NCBI GenBank assembly: GCA_013368325.1
Contig: JAACJK010000110.1
Span: 124,001-188,000, forward strand
Source: Ephemerocybe angulata
Lineage: Eukaryota > Basidiomycota > Agaricomycetes > Agaricales > Psathyrellaceae
Length of the DNA stretch: 64,000 bases
Reading direction: 5' to 3'
Shown here: one piece after another, positions 45,115 to 56,400 of the stretch
Layout of the letters: every line of letters starts with the position of its first letter
How positions within the stretch are numbered: position 1 is the stretch's first letter
Translations under genes and position numbers: made by a program
Notes under the pieces: generated by a model
Told to the model about the DNA's origin: nothing
Database searches by the model: none
The model's input: only the letters and a program-made list of their open reading frames with translations

Positions 45115-47854
45115 ATGGTCGTCATAAACACCACAATCGAGCACCAAGAACCTTCATCTCCAGACAGTGATGAAGGTGCACCATTCACATCGGAGGCTTC
45201 GACCCCTCTGACCCCTGCAAGCGAGGGCGGTTCTCCTGTTATCGAAGAAAAGGTTCTGGCCGACGTCCCTCAGAAGAAGAAGAAGAAGAAGAAGGCCAAA
45301 AAATCCAAGGCGAAAGAGAACGCAAAGGCTAAAGAGAAGCAGGCGGCTGAGACAGAGTGCCGTCCGCCAGTGTTATGCATTAGCAGGAACAAGCATTGGC
45401 GTTACATTAGTTCCTATCATGTCAGTCCTCCTGTTGTCTAAAACAATTTCAAGGCCGTACTGACAGTACCACAGGGACCATGGCTGCAGCTCCCACTCGA
45501 GCTCCTGGAATCACTGTTGATGTTGAACTCTGACCCTGCGACGTTGAACACAGAGTCACGAATGTCCCAGTTGCTACCCCCTTTGATTACGAGCCACATA
45601 CACACCACGAACGGCAAGCAGCGAGACTATCACAACTTGAATGGCAGCCAAAGGGACTTCACTCCCCCAGAATCACCCTCACCCCACATCTCCATCTCAA
45701 CTCTCCCGCCTCCTGCGTTCCCGACTCCGAAACCGGGAAAACCGTCCCCACCGCCAATTGACCCTGGGGTGTTTCGCTCTGTCACTTCGATTCGTGGCTT
45801 CATTGACGAGGCCGCGGAACTCTCTGTGAGGGCGAGCTCCGGACTGTCCGCCGCCGAGTTGGGTTCCATGAGGAATGGAGCTTCGTTGAATGGGAGCCCT
45901 TGGGCTGCCGCCCAGTCGCTCGGGTTGAACCCACTTGGAATGCCTAATAACGGGGGCCGAAATGTCGCGATGTCGGCCATGCGTATCCATCGTCTCCGAG
46001 CCTTGGCCGTGCAGAAGCTTGCCCAAGCTTATAAAGCGGACGAGATCGCGTCTAGCGTTATGGTTATGCAAGGGGGCAGCGTATTTGATGATGTAGCTGA
46101 ACGTGTTCTTAAGATTGGTGTGTCTCCAAGTTACTTTCTGTCTTACCTAGAACGCTAACGACGACTCGTTTTAGATCCAAACGACGCAGATGCGAAATAC
46201 GTTCATTTCTTCCACGAGAAGATTCCTTCGCGGTATGGTCTCCCTGTTTAAAGCCTATTCGACAGATAGCTCACCCGGTTACAGGCAACTTGCCGAGTCC
46301 ACAACGACTAAGGTCCTTGACGAACTTATTGCCAGATTCCCCCAGCGGTTGGAGTACTATCGCACCCGAGGCATCGTACACTGCTTCAGAGAAGAGTTTA
46401 CATCAGCGACCAAAGACTTCACATATGCCCTGAAGGAAGCACGGGCGGCCCGGAGAGCCAAGATGATGCATCATACCGGCAATTCACACTCTGAACCACG
46501 GCCCACCAAGTCTAAGCGGCGCAAAAACACGCCGTTGAGTTGCGCCAATGGTCAAGCTCCTCCCTACGGCACTAGTGACGCAGATGAATACTCCGGCTCA
46601 GACAGTGGTGCTATCCTACATCCCTCTGTCCTTCCCGACGCTCCAGAGCCGATTGAACCCCAGCTCTTGTTCCTTCGTGGGGCAGCATACCTTCAGCACG
46701 CTGTGCACCTCATCGAAAATGCGGTCCTGGCATTGGAGGGCGTCAGGAAGGCTCCTACAATTGATGGCGCTGAACTCCGTCTGTGCTACATCGAAAACGG
46801 CAAGTATGGTGGTGTTGAAATTGGGAATCCGGACGGCCCGTTAGGCTCCAACTCCGGTGCCAAGGCCAAGGCATACAACGCTGTCCTCGGGGAGAAATGC
46901 TTCAGGGACCATATCACCTCCCTCTTGAAGAAGAGTATGCGGGACCACGAAAAGTTCCTTTCTCACTTCGACTCGCTCGAATCTCCGAACACAGTTCCTG
47001 AAGGCGACATTGCGTTTCAGGTGGACTATGCCTACACCCTTGCTGATACGAAGCGAAGCGCTCCGGACGTCCCTCCTGTGTTTACCACATATCATCCGTT
47101 GCTCGTGGAGTCGATGTTCAGTGCTTTGATATGCCAGCTGATGTTAGCCGACTTCGCCGCGATTCTGCCACAATTCGTCCACACAGCCGTTGTCGTGGAC
47201 GGACTCGAAGGATACCCCGTCTTCTTACCTCCGCGATCAATGGGCCAGGCCGAGTTCATGGAGATATTGGACCGTCTTGCCGGAGGATGGAGGATAGGCA
47301 CCCGTCCCCATTCTTTGTCGAATCAAAGGGGAAAGACCAGGCTTGCGCTGGAAGGTCCGCCGCCTCCACCTCCAGTATCCACCAGGCCCGTCTCTCGAGC
47401 ATCCTCGATCGGCGCCTCTGTCAGCGCTCATGCGGGTGGCTCAATAAGCCGCGTTGCGAGCTCCTCTTCAGCTTCATCGTCCCGCAAGAACTCCCTGGCG
47501 ACCGGGAGCTCCTCGACGATTATCACGAATCTCGACATGTCGTCGTTGTCGCCTTCTTCGACCTCTCACCTGAGCTACGACATCTCCGAAGATTTATCGC
47601 GCTGCACGTCTCCTACGCCGTTGCCATCTCCCACTTTGCAAAGGCGCGATGCGACACACGCGTTGGATTGTGCGAGGATGTTGCTGGCGCCTGTTGTGAA
47701 GAAGCAGAGGCAGAAACAGGAGAAGGCTGCTATTGAGAAGGCCGCCGGGGGAAAGAAGAAACCTGCGCCGATCAGCATTCCTTTGCATGGGCCAAGGGTG
47801 GAAGTGGTGCTGGCTTGGCTTGCCGCTGTCCATCTTCCGGAGTTGGAGGAGTAA
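45115..47854 (+). CDS. Conserved fungal protein with poly-Lys tract and helical (TPR-like) core, 858 aa
   Basis: Four exons: 45115-45420, 45475-46117, 46175-46232 and 46285-47854. The N-terminus is acidic, then has a Lys tract (PQKKKKKKKAKKSKAKENAKAKEKQ region, coded by an AAG run near 45272) that could act as a nuclear or nucleolar signal. Next is GPWLQLPLELLESLLMLNSD, where a conserved domain seems to begin. Segments such as RRIHRLRALAVQKLAQAYKADE-like helices, DPNDADAKYVHFFHEKIPSR and FREEFTSATKDFTYALKEAR resemble solenoid helices of TPR type, and LLFLRGAAYLQHAVHLIENA supports this. The C-terminus has another Lys-rich helix before PRVEVVLAWLAAVHLPELEE. I know similar proteins exist across fungi without an assigned function. 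Function is not inferred. Confidence 0.75.
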
Positions 47855-48429
47855 TCGGTTGGATATGTCGTTCCCGGTTGCTTTGAAATACCTTATCTTG
47901 GAAACTGTTCAACAGTGTAAATCTTTTTATCGATAACGTATTTATCTTTCTTGGGTCCCACTAGTACTCCAAGGCCCGAAGCCAAAGCTGACGCTGCCCT
48001 TATTCTGCGGCAAGGTAAGGGCTTAGCGCGCGTCAATATTGAAATTGATGCAATCAGTGATGATTCAGTGGCCATAAAGGGGGAGTCGTTCTCCACGCTC
48101 TTGTCGGGAAAATCCATGTTTCTTCATCCCAGAAATCCAGGAGTGACCTTCCCGCTCAGTAAATCCCCCTGAGATACAAGTCCTGGTTATGCTTGATAGC
48201 AACAAGGATGTATATGTGAGTCAGAGATTGTTCTAGATGCGCAAATTGCCCTCAACAACAGTTGATTCTAGTAATAACGGATGTCTATTTAATAGAGAAG
48301 GATGCGAGGTATCTAAGGCTCTGCGGCAACAGCATTCTTGTCCAGCGAAGGGGAGAAGGTTAACACTGCGTGCGTGTGCGAGAGTAAAGATCGACAAGGG
48401 GTGAAGGTTTAGTCGAAAATAAACTCACA
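47855..48429. other. Spacer, possibly with the decayed end of the transporter fragment
   Basis: No gene was recognised. The right part (about 48300-48430) may still contain the decayed last exon of the transporter pseudogene read on the minus strand, but the similarity is too short to be sure. Confidence 0.4.
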
Positions 48430-49165
48430 GAAGACAGCGAAGAAAATGTATGCACCTCTCCAGCGATTGTTGAAGGACATGTTCAGTGGCTCGTAGAATT
48501 CGTTCCCAAGGTATCACTGCGCCCGAAGATCTCGAACTGGTCTCCTTTACATCGAATAACCAGTCCAGTAGAAGAGAAGAGGTTAACCGACACTTTCGAG
48601 ACTAAGAGATGGATACTAGACGCACTTAAGCTCATAGCAGCTGTTTCCCTGGTATGCGGGTTCAGTTCATACAACCAACTCCTCCAGAACTTCATCATGG
48701 TGGGATACGGGATAGTGACCCCACGGAACGTCGCGAGAACAGTCCAAGGAAAGGGTCCAGCAGCACGGCGACCTGCACGCTGGGCGAAAGTGCCCCACGA
48801 TCTGACCGAGGTGACACCGAATAGTACCATGATGGTCACTATGAGTACCTGGAAGCCTGTGCCATTGATTCCCGCGCTACCTTGGCCAAATACGATAGGG
48901 TATACTTGATAGGAAGTGACGGTGAATGTTGGGTGATGAGCCTTTTCCGAGATCTAGAAGGATGGGGGATCGGGGGATAGTGAGAAGTACCATGAGAACC
49001 CGGTAATAGAGCAAACCGCAAATTATGGGGTATGGGATATCTCCAAGCACCTGGCCGATAGCAAATACATACGGCGAATAGATACGACTCGACGCGTCCC
49101 GCACGAAGGTCTCCTGTGTGCGGGGATTTGCAAAATGATCCCTAACCTCACATAGGGGCTTACTT
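48430..49165 (-). pseudogene. Truncated, frameshifted C-terminal fragment of a PDR ABC transporter
   Basis: On the minus strand this segment matches the second membrane domain of the PDR transporter at 23371-28871. It includes [20 protein letters not shown] followed by LGDIPYPIICGLLYY; a retained intron; YPIVFGQGSAGINGTGFQ; then [27 protein letters not shown]; and [17 protein letters not shown]. It lacks both ATPase domains. Two one-base deletions break the frame around 48740-48800, and about 40 codons are missing before [10 protein letters not shown] 29-base stretch of the intact gene (around 28277-28305) is still identical. Introns are kept, so it arose by DNA duplication rather than retroposition. 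Residue differences in the last exon suggest its parent was another family member rather than that exact gene. Confidence 0.85.
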
Positions 49166-49309
49166 CCATAAACAGAATGGTTGCAATCCAATGCCAGCAC
49201 TTGGCCAGCACTTCAACCAACACCCCCCACCGAACGCGACTGGGCCCTCTGCGTCCCTTTTCCAACAAGCGTTCACTTAGATAATTCAGGCATTCGTTGG
49301 CAGCTAGCC

Positions 49310-51007
49310 ATGGCTGCGCCCCGCGTTGCCGTCCTCAGCAATTACGAGCTTCTCACTTCGATCTTTTGCTGTCTATTGCCATGGGATCCAGCAAGTATGG
49401 GAAGGGAGGAGGTTAGAATGGGAAGGATGCAACTGAGAGACGCTGCTTTGGCTTGCAAGGCGTTCAAGGGCCCTGCTCTAGCCTGCTTGTGGACGTACCT
49501 CGACTCGCTCATACCTCTGGTCAAGGTCCTTCCAAACGTTCAACTGGTCGGCAATACCTATGTAAGTCAAAGTTTAAGTCGCCCCGATGAAGTGCAATGC
49601 TTGACAGTGGCTTATATCTCACAGTCTTTTCACGGACACATTCCAGATGATTGTGCCCTGCGCGAGTTTGCCCGTCACATCCGGGTGATCGACCTTCGAG
49701 CGACCCCCTTGACACCAGAAAGGACCGCACCCACTGTATCTCCCCATGTCTACGTTCTCATGGCCAAGGAACTAGAAGGGAAACCGCTGTTTCCGGCTTT
49801 GCGAAAAGTCTACGTTCAAGCTCAGGCCGACCTTACGAATGAACTCGCCGCTCTTCCTCTAATTTTCGCGCCTTCGGTGGAATCGGTAACGTTTAGTGGG
49901 TCAAGCATCGGACAGCCTTTTTTCGCGAGCTACTGCTTCCCACTTGCGGTGAAGGAAATGGGTTCCTTGAAGCATCTCGCTCTCAAGCACGAAACCTTGG
50001 ACGTGCCTGCGTCTGTGATAAACGCCATCGGGGAATTGCAAACGTTGGAGACCCTCGACATTCAACTGCCTGGCTCGTCGCAAATCACACCGGATTCTCT
50101 CGTCAAGGTGGGGCAGAAGCTGAAGACGCTCACAGACCTTACGCTGGATATCCACTTCCCTGGTCATCGAGTCGCGGAACAAGCCTTTTCAGTTGCTCAA
50201 GGCCATGGTATCTTCCCCGGGCTCAGGACGGCTCGCGTGTTCAGCAGAGATACGCATGGCCCCTGTTCTTGCATCCCTCCATCCATCCTCTCAAGAGCAA
50301 CAACCTTGGCCATCGTCATTTCTGCACCGGTCGTGGACGTTAATCATTTCGCGTCATACGTGGAGGCAATGAAAACATCTCCCTCAATCAAAAGTCTCGA
50401 GCTCATCTCAGGTGGAAATTTTGGGCCCATCGTTATTGACGACTTGGAGCATCTATTACCGTTCTTTGGCCCCGAACTCGCGCTGCAATCTCTAAAGTTC
50501 GGGGACATGTACCTGTCCACAAAGCCAGATATAGCATTCCCCTTTCTCCAGCTGTGCAGACAGCTTTCAACACTATCCGAAACCCCCTGGAGTATCCGCT
50601 CTCTGACTCTGCCAGCCTTCTCTACCCCCATTCCCGACACATTCTTCCAACGCTCAAGCGTCAATATATTCCCGATCATTGCAAAATATTTCAATCTTGA
50701 ATCCCTTTCACTTAGTGTTACGTCAACCGCAAAGCAGGCCTCCGAACTGCTCGATTTCGAGCGCAGTCGAAAACGGCCCAAGTCCAAACTTCGATATTTG
50801 ACCATCCGGGACTGCAGAGGATCTGCTGCTTTTACTGCCCAGGAGTACGACGACATTGCACAACTTCTCGATCTTTGCTTCCCGAATTTGGAGTCGATGA
50901 AGCCCTATGCGGATTCGGATATCGAGGAGGCGTATTGGAAACAGCATTGGTGGTTCATCGAACGCCTCCGCAAGATGTATCAAAAGCTCAGGCTTTCGCA
51001 AATATAG
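49310..51007 (+). CDS. F-box-like protein with LRR-like body, tandem copy 1 (544 aa)
   Basis: Two exons (49310-49561, 49625-51007); the 63-bp intron happens to keep the frame. An F-box-like N-terminus, LSNYELLTSIFCCLLPWDP, is followed by AALACKAFKGPALACLWTYL, where F-box proteins have their conserved C-KxF--PALxxLW motif. The rest contains irregular Leu-rich repeats (LKHLALKHETLDVP, LETLDIQLPGSSQI, LTDLTLDIHFPGHRV) and ends in RLRKMYQKLRL. This matches the large Agaricomycete family of F-box proteins with divergent LRR bodies, which probably pair with Skp1 in ubiquitin ligases. The start is the ATG at 49310; the frame upstream is open but has no ATG. The neighbour at 51293 is a paralogue. Confidence 0.8.
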   Translation: MAAPRVAVLSNYELLTSIFCCLLPWDPASMGREEVRMGRMQLRDAALACKAFKGPALACLWTYLDSLIPLVKVLPNVQLVGNTYVSQSLSRPDEVQCLTVAYISQSFHGHIPDDCALREFARHIRVIDLRATPLTPERTAPTVSPHVYVLMAKELEGKPLFPALRKVYVQAQADLTNELAALPLIFAPSVESVTFSGSSIGQPFFASYCFPLAVKEMGSLKHLALKHETLDVPASVINAIGELQTLETLDIQLPGSSQITPDSLVKVGQKLKTLTDLTLDIHFPGHRVAEQAFSVAQGHGIFPGLRTARVFSRDTHGPCSCIPPSILSRATTLAIVISAPVVDVNHFASYVEAMKTSPSIKSLELISGGNFGPIVIDDLEHLLPFFGPELALQSLKFGDMYLSTKPDIAFPFLQLCRQLSTLSETPWSIRSLTLPAFSTPIPDTFFQRSSVNIFPIIAKYFNLESLSLSVTSTAKQASELLDFERSRKRPKSKLRYLTIRDCRGSAAFTAQEYDDIAQLLDLCFPNLESMKPYADSDIEEAYWKQHWWFIERLRKMYQKLRLSQI

Positions 51008-51292
51008 ATAGTCCTAGGATATCTTATGTTAGTAATCCCATTACCTTGTTGTCTCCATGTAAGCCATTCAGGTTGTGTTTCGACGCGCCATGTATACGTA
51101 CGTAGTTCTGACTTGGGTGGCATCGGCGGGATGTCAGCTCAGCGCTCAGGGGCTACTCCCAATCTTGTCAAATTGAAATTTACGATCATAAACTTTTGGT
51201 GAGGCCGGTCCATCGTCTTTACATAGTAACTCCTCCAGCGCGGCCCAAACCAGCGCAATCCCCTGCTTGCTAGCACCCTCCAGGCAACGACA

Positions 51293-53118
51293 ATGGTCAA
51301 GCTGATGAGCACGAACTTTGACTTTGCCAACAATGCTCGTCGTCACGCCAATTACCGTTCCTTCTTTCCTGCACATCAGCCACCACCAGCCATTCTCCCT
51401 GCAGTAGCAGATGTTTTCAGCAACCATCTACTCTTGTCGCTCATAATCGACGAGTTTCTCCCTAGTGACCCGACAAGTCTTCCGAAACGGGAAGACATTC
51501 TCGAAGGAAGGCGACAGCTGAAGAGTCTCGCCCTCACCTGCAAAGCGACCAAGGAACTCGCACTGGATCGCTTATGGTCGCACCTTGACTCTCTTCTCCC
51601 CCTCGTGAAGGTCCTCCCCGGTATACAACTTGTTGACAGCACCTACGTGAGTGTCAACATCCTTTTGCGGCGACGATGTTGCTCAATACTCCGGTCCAGT
51701 ACTTCCGAAGTGTCCCCCTCCCGGCCGAAAGCACATTCCGTCGTTATGCACGTCGACTTCGCGTTCTTGGTGTCATCGGACCTCCCTCCCCCGTTGGCGT
51801 AGATCCTGCCGGGCTACTACTCGAAGAGCCTTCCGTCTCGCCCCAAGTCTATGTTCTTCTCGCAGGAGAAGCTAATGGCACTCTCCTATTCCCCAATCTC
51901 CGGAAGATCGTGATAGGCGCTGAAATGCTGGACCCGACGGCTGGGGGTGCTGTCTTCCCAATCCTATTTTCTCCGAGAGTGGAGACTATCACCTTCTCTG
52001 GTGAAGGACTCGTCAGCCGCTTGTTCGCGAGCCATTCCTTTCCCTTGTTAGCCGACCAATCCTCTCGCTCCCTGAAACATCTTACGCTGGAGAACCAAAC
52101 AGGCGAAGTTAGCCCCGACATCTACAATACCATCGTACGACTTGCTAACTTGGAAAGTCTCGACCTCCGCCTCCCACATGCCACTGGATTCCAGCCTAGG
52201 TCGATATTGTCCTTGGTACGAGCTCTGAACAACTTGCGATCCCTTACCCTCGACGTCCACTTCGCCGAACACCAAGTTGCCGACCGACTTTTTACCCAAG
52301 ACGCAGCCCACCTTGGCCTCAACACCGAGAGCCTTGTGTCGGTTCACCTTTTTAGCAGGTCCAGCCATCGCATTTGTGGTTGTATTCCCGCGTTTCTCCT
52401 TGACCAGATGACCCACCTGACCATTGTCACAAGTCAATCAATCTTTATTCATGAGGACGCGGGGGAGCAGGGGTTTGATTGGAGGGCTATCCAGCGAAGG
52501 GGGAATTTGAGGACGCTTGAGTTGGTCGTCCAAGGGCACGTTGGATGCACTGGCAATGGCCTTCTGGCTTTTGCTGGGAGGGCCCGTGACGAATTTAGTT
52601 TGGATGCATGGACAATCGACTTCGAGACCTCTATTCCATGTGTGCTCGTCGGCCGCACCACCCTCAAATCAATTCGTGTATCCTCGAGGAACCGCACTGG
52701 GACATACAAAGCCATGGCGCTGACGTGCCTTCAGTGTGTTGCTGATGAACACAAGGGCAACCTTCAATCTTTGGCAACAGAGATACTTCCTGTATCCATG
52801 GAGTCCGTCATCTCTCAGCCCCCGACTTTCATCATTGATCAATGGCTCAAGCTTCTACACAAATACAACTTCAAGTCGTACAGCAACCTTCGTACTCTGG
52901 CCATTCGAGAACTACCAGGTCGCCGGCAACCTCCCCCGTTCTCTGTGGAAGATATACAAAGACTCGCGCAAATTTTCGATATAATGTTCCCGTCTCTGGT
53001 CGCTATCCAGCCGTTCACGGATGTCGAAGAGAATGATTGGTATTGGAAGGGGCGTTGGTCAGAGGTCGAGAAACTTCGCAAAACATACCAGGCGCTTAGA
53101 TTCTGGCGAACTTTGTAG
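51293..53118 (+). CDS. F-box-like protein with LRR-like body, tandem copy 2 (590 aa)
   Basis: Two exons (51293-51646, 51700-53118), with the intron at the same place as in the preceding gene (after the TY of GNTY/DSTY). Shared segments include LALTCKATKELALDRLWSHL, SLLPLVKVLPGIQLVDSTY, VSPQVYVLL, LTLDVHFAEHQVADRLF and CGCIPAFLLDQMTHLTIVTS, and the ending EKLRKTYQALRFW. Conservation is clear but moderate, so the duplication is old. The same Skp1-binding adaptor role is likely; the target is unknown. Confidence 0.8.
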
Positions 53119-53412
53119 AGTTGATCATAGATCGTACAAGAATCATACATCCGAGTCGATCCTTTTGTTCCTAATTTCTTTAGTTTTTACCATACTTACT
53201 AGTACTTACTTCAATGCCAGTAAAGTTATTGCAGTGCTGCAGCTTGGTGCCGGGATAGAGATTGTGGGGAAGGTGCTGATGGGAGCTCCGTCATACTGCT
53301 ACTTTTATCAGATTAGATGAAAACATATTCCCACGGGGATTTGCCTCCGTCTGCGTCACCGGCGTGTTGGTCTCGGTGAAGACAAAATAAATTCTGAACC
53401 ATAACCAAGAGG

Positions 53413-56400
53413 ATGACGGCCAGTTCTGGCGGATTCGAGTCCAGGAAGTTGGCACAGGACGCTGCAATGGCCATTCCAGTGACAACGGCACCAAGGGAGC
53501 CATCAACAGGACCCGTCTTTTTTGGGAATCTGGCCGAACAAGCAGCGAGCCAGCACGACGCCCCGAGAATAACGCTTCCTCCGCTCCAACCCCCACCACT
53601 TCCTCTCGCCGTCTCACAGTCCCATATTCTTAATCCCGCACACTTCAATCCTGGGCAGCACCAGAGCCCCATCGTATCGCCCACTCCGCTCGCGTACACG
53701 ACCGCGTCGGAGCTCACCACCATGAGCCTCGACATGCAGCACAACATGCAGGACGCGACACGACCGCTCAATGTAACCGACGCCCTCGGATATCTCGACT
53801 CTGTCAAGAATCAGTTCCAGGAGAAGCCCGATGTCTACAACCAGTTCCTGGATATCATGAAGGACTTTAAGAGCCAAGTGTGCGTCACCACCGTCATTAT
53901 GTTCCCCTCGTTGTGCTGACTCTGTTCTGCAGCATCGACACACCCGGCGTCATCCAACGCGTCTCCAAGCTCTTCCACGGCAACCCCGAACTTATCCAAG
54001 GCTTCAACACTTTCCTCCCAGCAGGCTACCGGATAGACATATCGGCGGACCCCCACGATCACACCATTATTGTCACCACACCGACGGGAACTACGACACA
54101 GACGACGGGCACGAATGTTATCCTCAGTCGAACGACGCGCGAACCACCTCAGTCACTTGCAGGCCCGGGTCTCGTCAACCCTGCCATGTACCCAAACGGC
54201 GCGCCACCGCCAACGAACATCCTATCAGGCCCCGGCGCCGGCCCTATCTCGCGTGCAATGACCCCACATGGATACGGAGGCATCGTTGGACCAGGCCTCC
54301 ACCCACACGCCCTTCAAGTTGACCCAGCGACCTTCTCACCCGGCTTCCAGCAACAGACGACCGCCGCTTCGTTCCTGGGCAACCTCAATGGCAAGAATTT
54401 GATGTCGAACGGAGGCCCTGCAGTTCCAGGATCCGCCGGCGACGGGCAGCCAGCAATCGAATTCAACAACGCGATCCAGTATTTGAACAAGATCAAGGCA
54501 CGGTACGCGGACGAGCAGAACACATACAAGCATTTCTTGGATATACTGCAGACGTATCAGCGGGAAGGGAAGAATTCAGGCGATGTGAGTACTGTATGCC
54601 ATGCTGTTGTGTTTTGACTGGTGTCAGGCGCGCGAGCCCCTGGTGGGTTATGTGGAAGAAAGACGGCACGGGCGGCGCCTCTTTGTCTTCTTCCGGGTCG
54701 GGGTGACCCTATTTCGTTCATCACCCACACTCGTGATCGCTTTTCTTATTTTGATCGTTTTTCACAGAACCAGGTCTACTTGCAAGTGCAGATGCTTTTC
54801 AAGGATGCACCCGATCTTATAGTCGAATTCAAAAACTTCTTGCCGGACGCAGTTCCACCAGGCGCGGGGGAGGCGTTTATGATGTCGCAGCAGGCTGGGG
54901 GAGGGGGAGGAGGACATGGGGGCCCCATGGGTTCGTGGCCGCACCAACAGCAGGATTTGCGCCATCCACCAAGCCCGCCTCCAGCGAAGAAGGTCGCCCC
55001 CGCAAAACGCAAGAAGAGGACCATCGAGAAGGAACCGACACCCGTACCACCCCCACCCGCCAAAGCTGTTTCCTCTCGCGTACGTACCCTAGCCTTTCGC
55101 TCAAAGGGTTTGCATCCATTAACGAATGGTTGTTTACATTCACCCCTTCTACCATTTCCTTTTAGCAGGCGAAGAAAGTCAAACACCATCATATACCCGA
55201 CACAGACTCGCCCGCATTCTCACCCCACGTCGCAGCTCGCTCACCTCCCCCACCCCCGCACATGTACCCTGTGGCCCAGCACGGCAGCCACGGCTCACTC
55301 ACCTCACAACCCCCACCAAATGGCGTGCAGCTTGGCGGTGCCCACACGAACGGTGTCCCTGCCCCACCCGACAAGTTGATGTTTTTCGATCGCGCGAAAA
55401 AGGCCTTGGAGAGCAAGGAGGTGTACGACGAGTTCTTGAAGCTGCTTAATCTTTTCTCAAGGGATATCATCGACTTGAAGACGCTAGTGGACCGGGCGAA
55501 GGTTTTCCTTGGGGAGGAGGGATTGATGGCGGAGTTTAAGGACCTGGTCGGGTGGGATGAGAAGATGGAGAATCCGATTGAGCATGGGCCGCCGGGGAGT
55601 ATCAGGACACAGGCTCCCGATGCTGTTGCACCACAGCCCGTAGATGATGGAGAGGGCCCGAGTTATAGGAGGTTACCCGAGTCGGTGCGTTATGAGTGCC
55701 TTTCAGTTACGCTTGCGAAGCTGATGCATCGTTTGTAAACAGGAGATCCGTCTAGCTTGCTCAGGGCGAGACGAGCTTTGTCGGTCCGTGCTCAATGACG
55801 AGTGGGTGTCACATCCTACATGGGCCTCAGAAGAGGCAGGTTTCGTTGCACACAAGAAGAACTCGTTTGAAGAAGCTTTGCACAAGAGCGAGGAGGAACG
55901 GCATGAGTATCATGTGCACCTCGAAGCGTTGGGCCGAACTATCTCGCTATTGGATCCCCTGAATGCGCGCATCGAAGAGATGGCCCCTGAAGAGCGAGCT
56001 GCGTTCAGACTAAAGTCCGACTTTGGAGGTCCAAGCAAGTCCTTGTACCACCGGACGATCAAGCGCATATATCGGCAGGACAACGCGGCGGAGATCATTC
56101 TGGCGATGCAGGAGGCGCCGAGCGTTGCTGTTCCTGTTGTGCTCGCGCGTTTGAAGCAGAAGGACGAGGATTGGAAGCGGTCGTTGAGAGAGTGGAGTCG
56201 GACTTGGAGAGAGGTGGATTCGAAGAACTTCTACAAGAGTTTGGACCATCAGGGCATCAGCTTCAAGCAGAACGACAAGAAGAACATCACCGCCAGGCAC
56301 TTCGTTGCCGACATCGAGGCTATCAAAGCTCAGCAAGTGAAGGAGTGGGAGCAGCAGGAGCAGGAAGCGGGCACGGTGCGAAAGCCGTTCGGAAAGGGCG

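Noticed and set aside
49181..49309. 5' extension of the first F-box-like protein
   Set aside because: The frame is open upstream but has no ATG and overlaps the flank of the transporter relic; the ATG at 49310 gives the expected F-box start.
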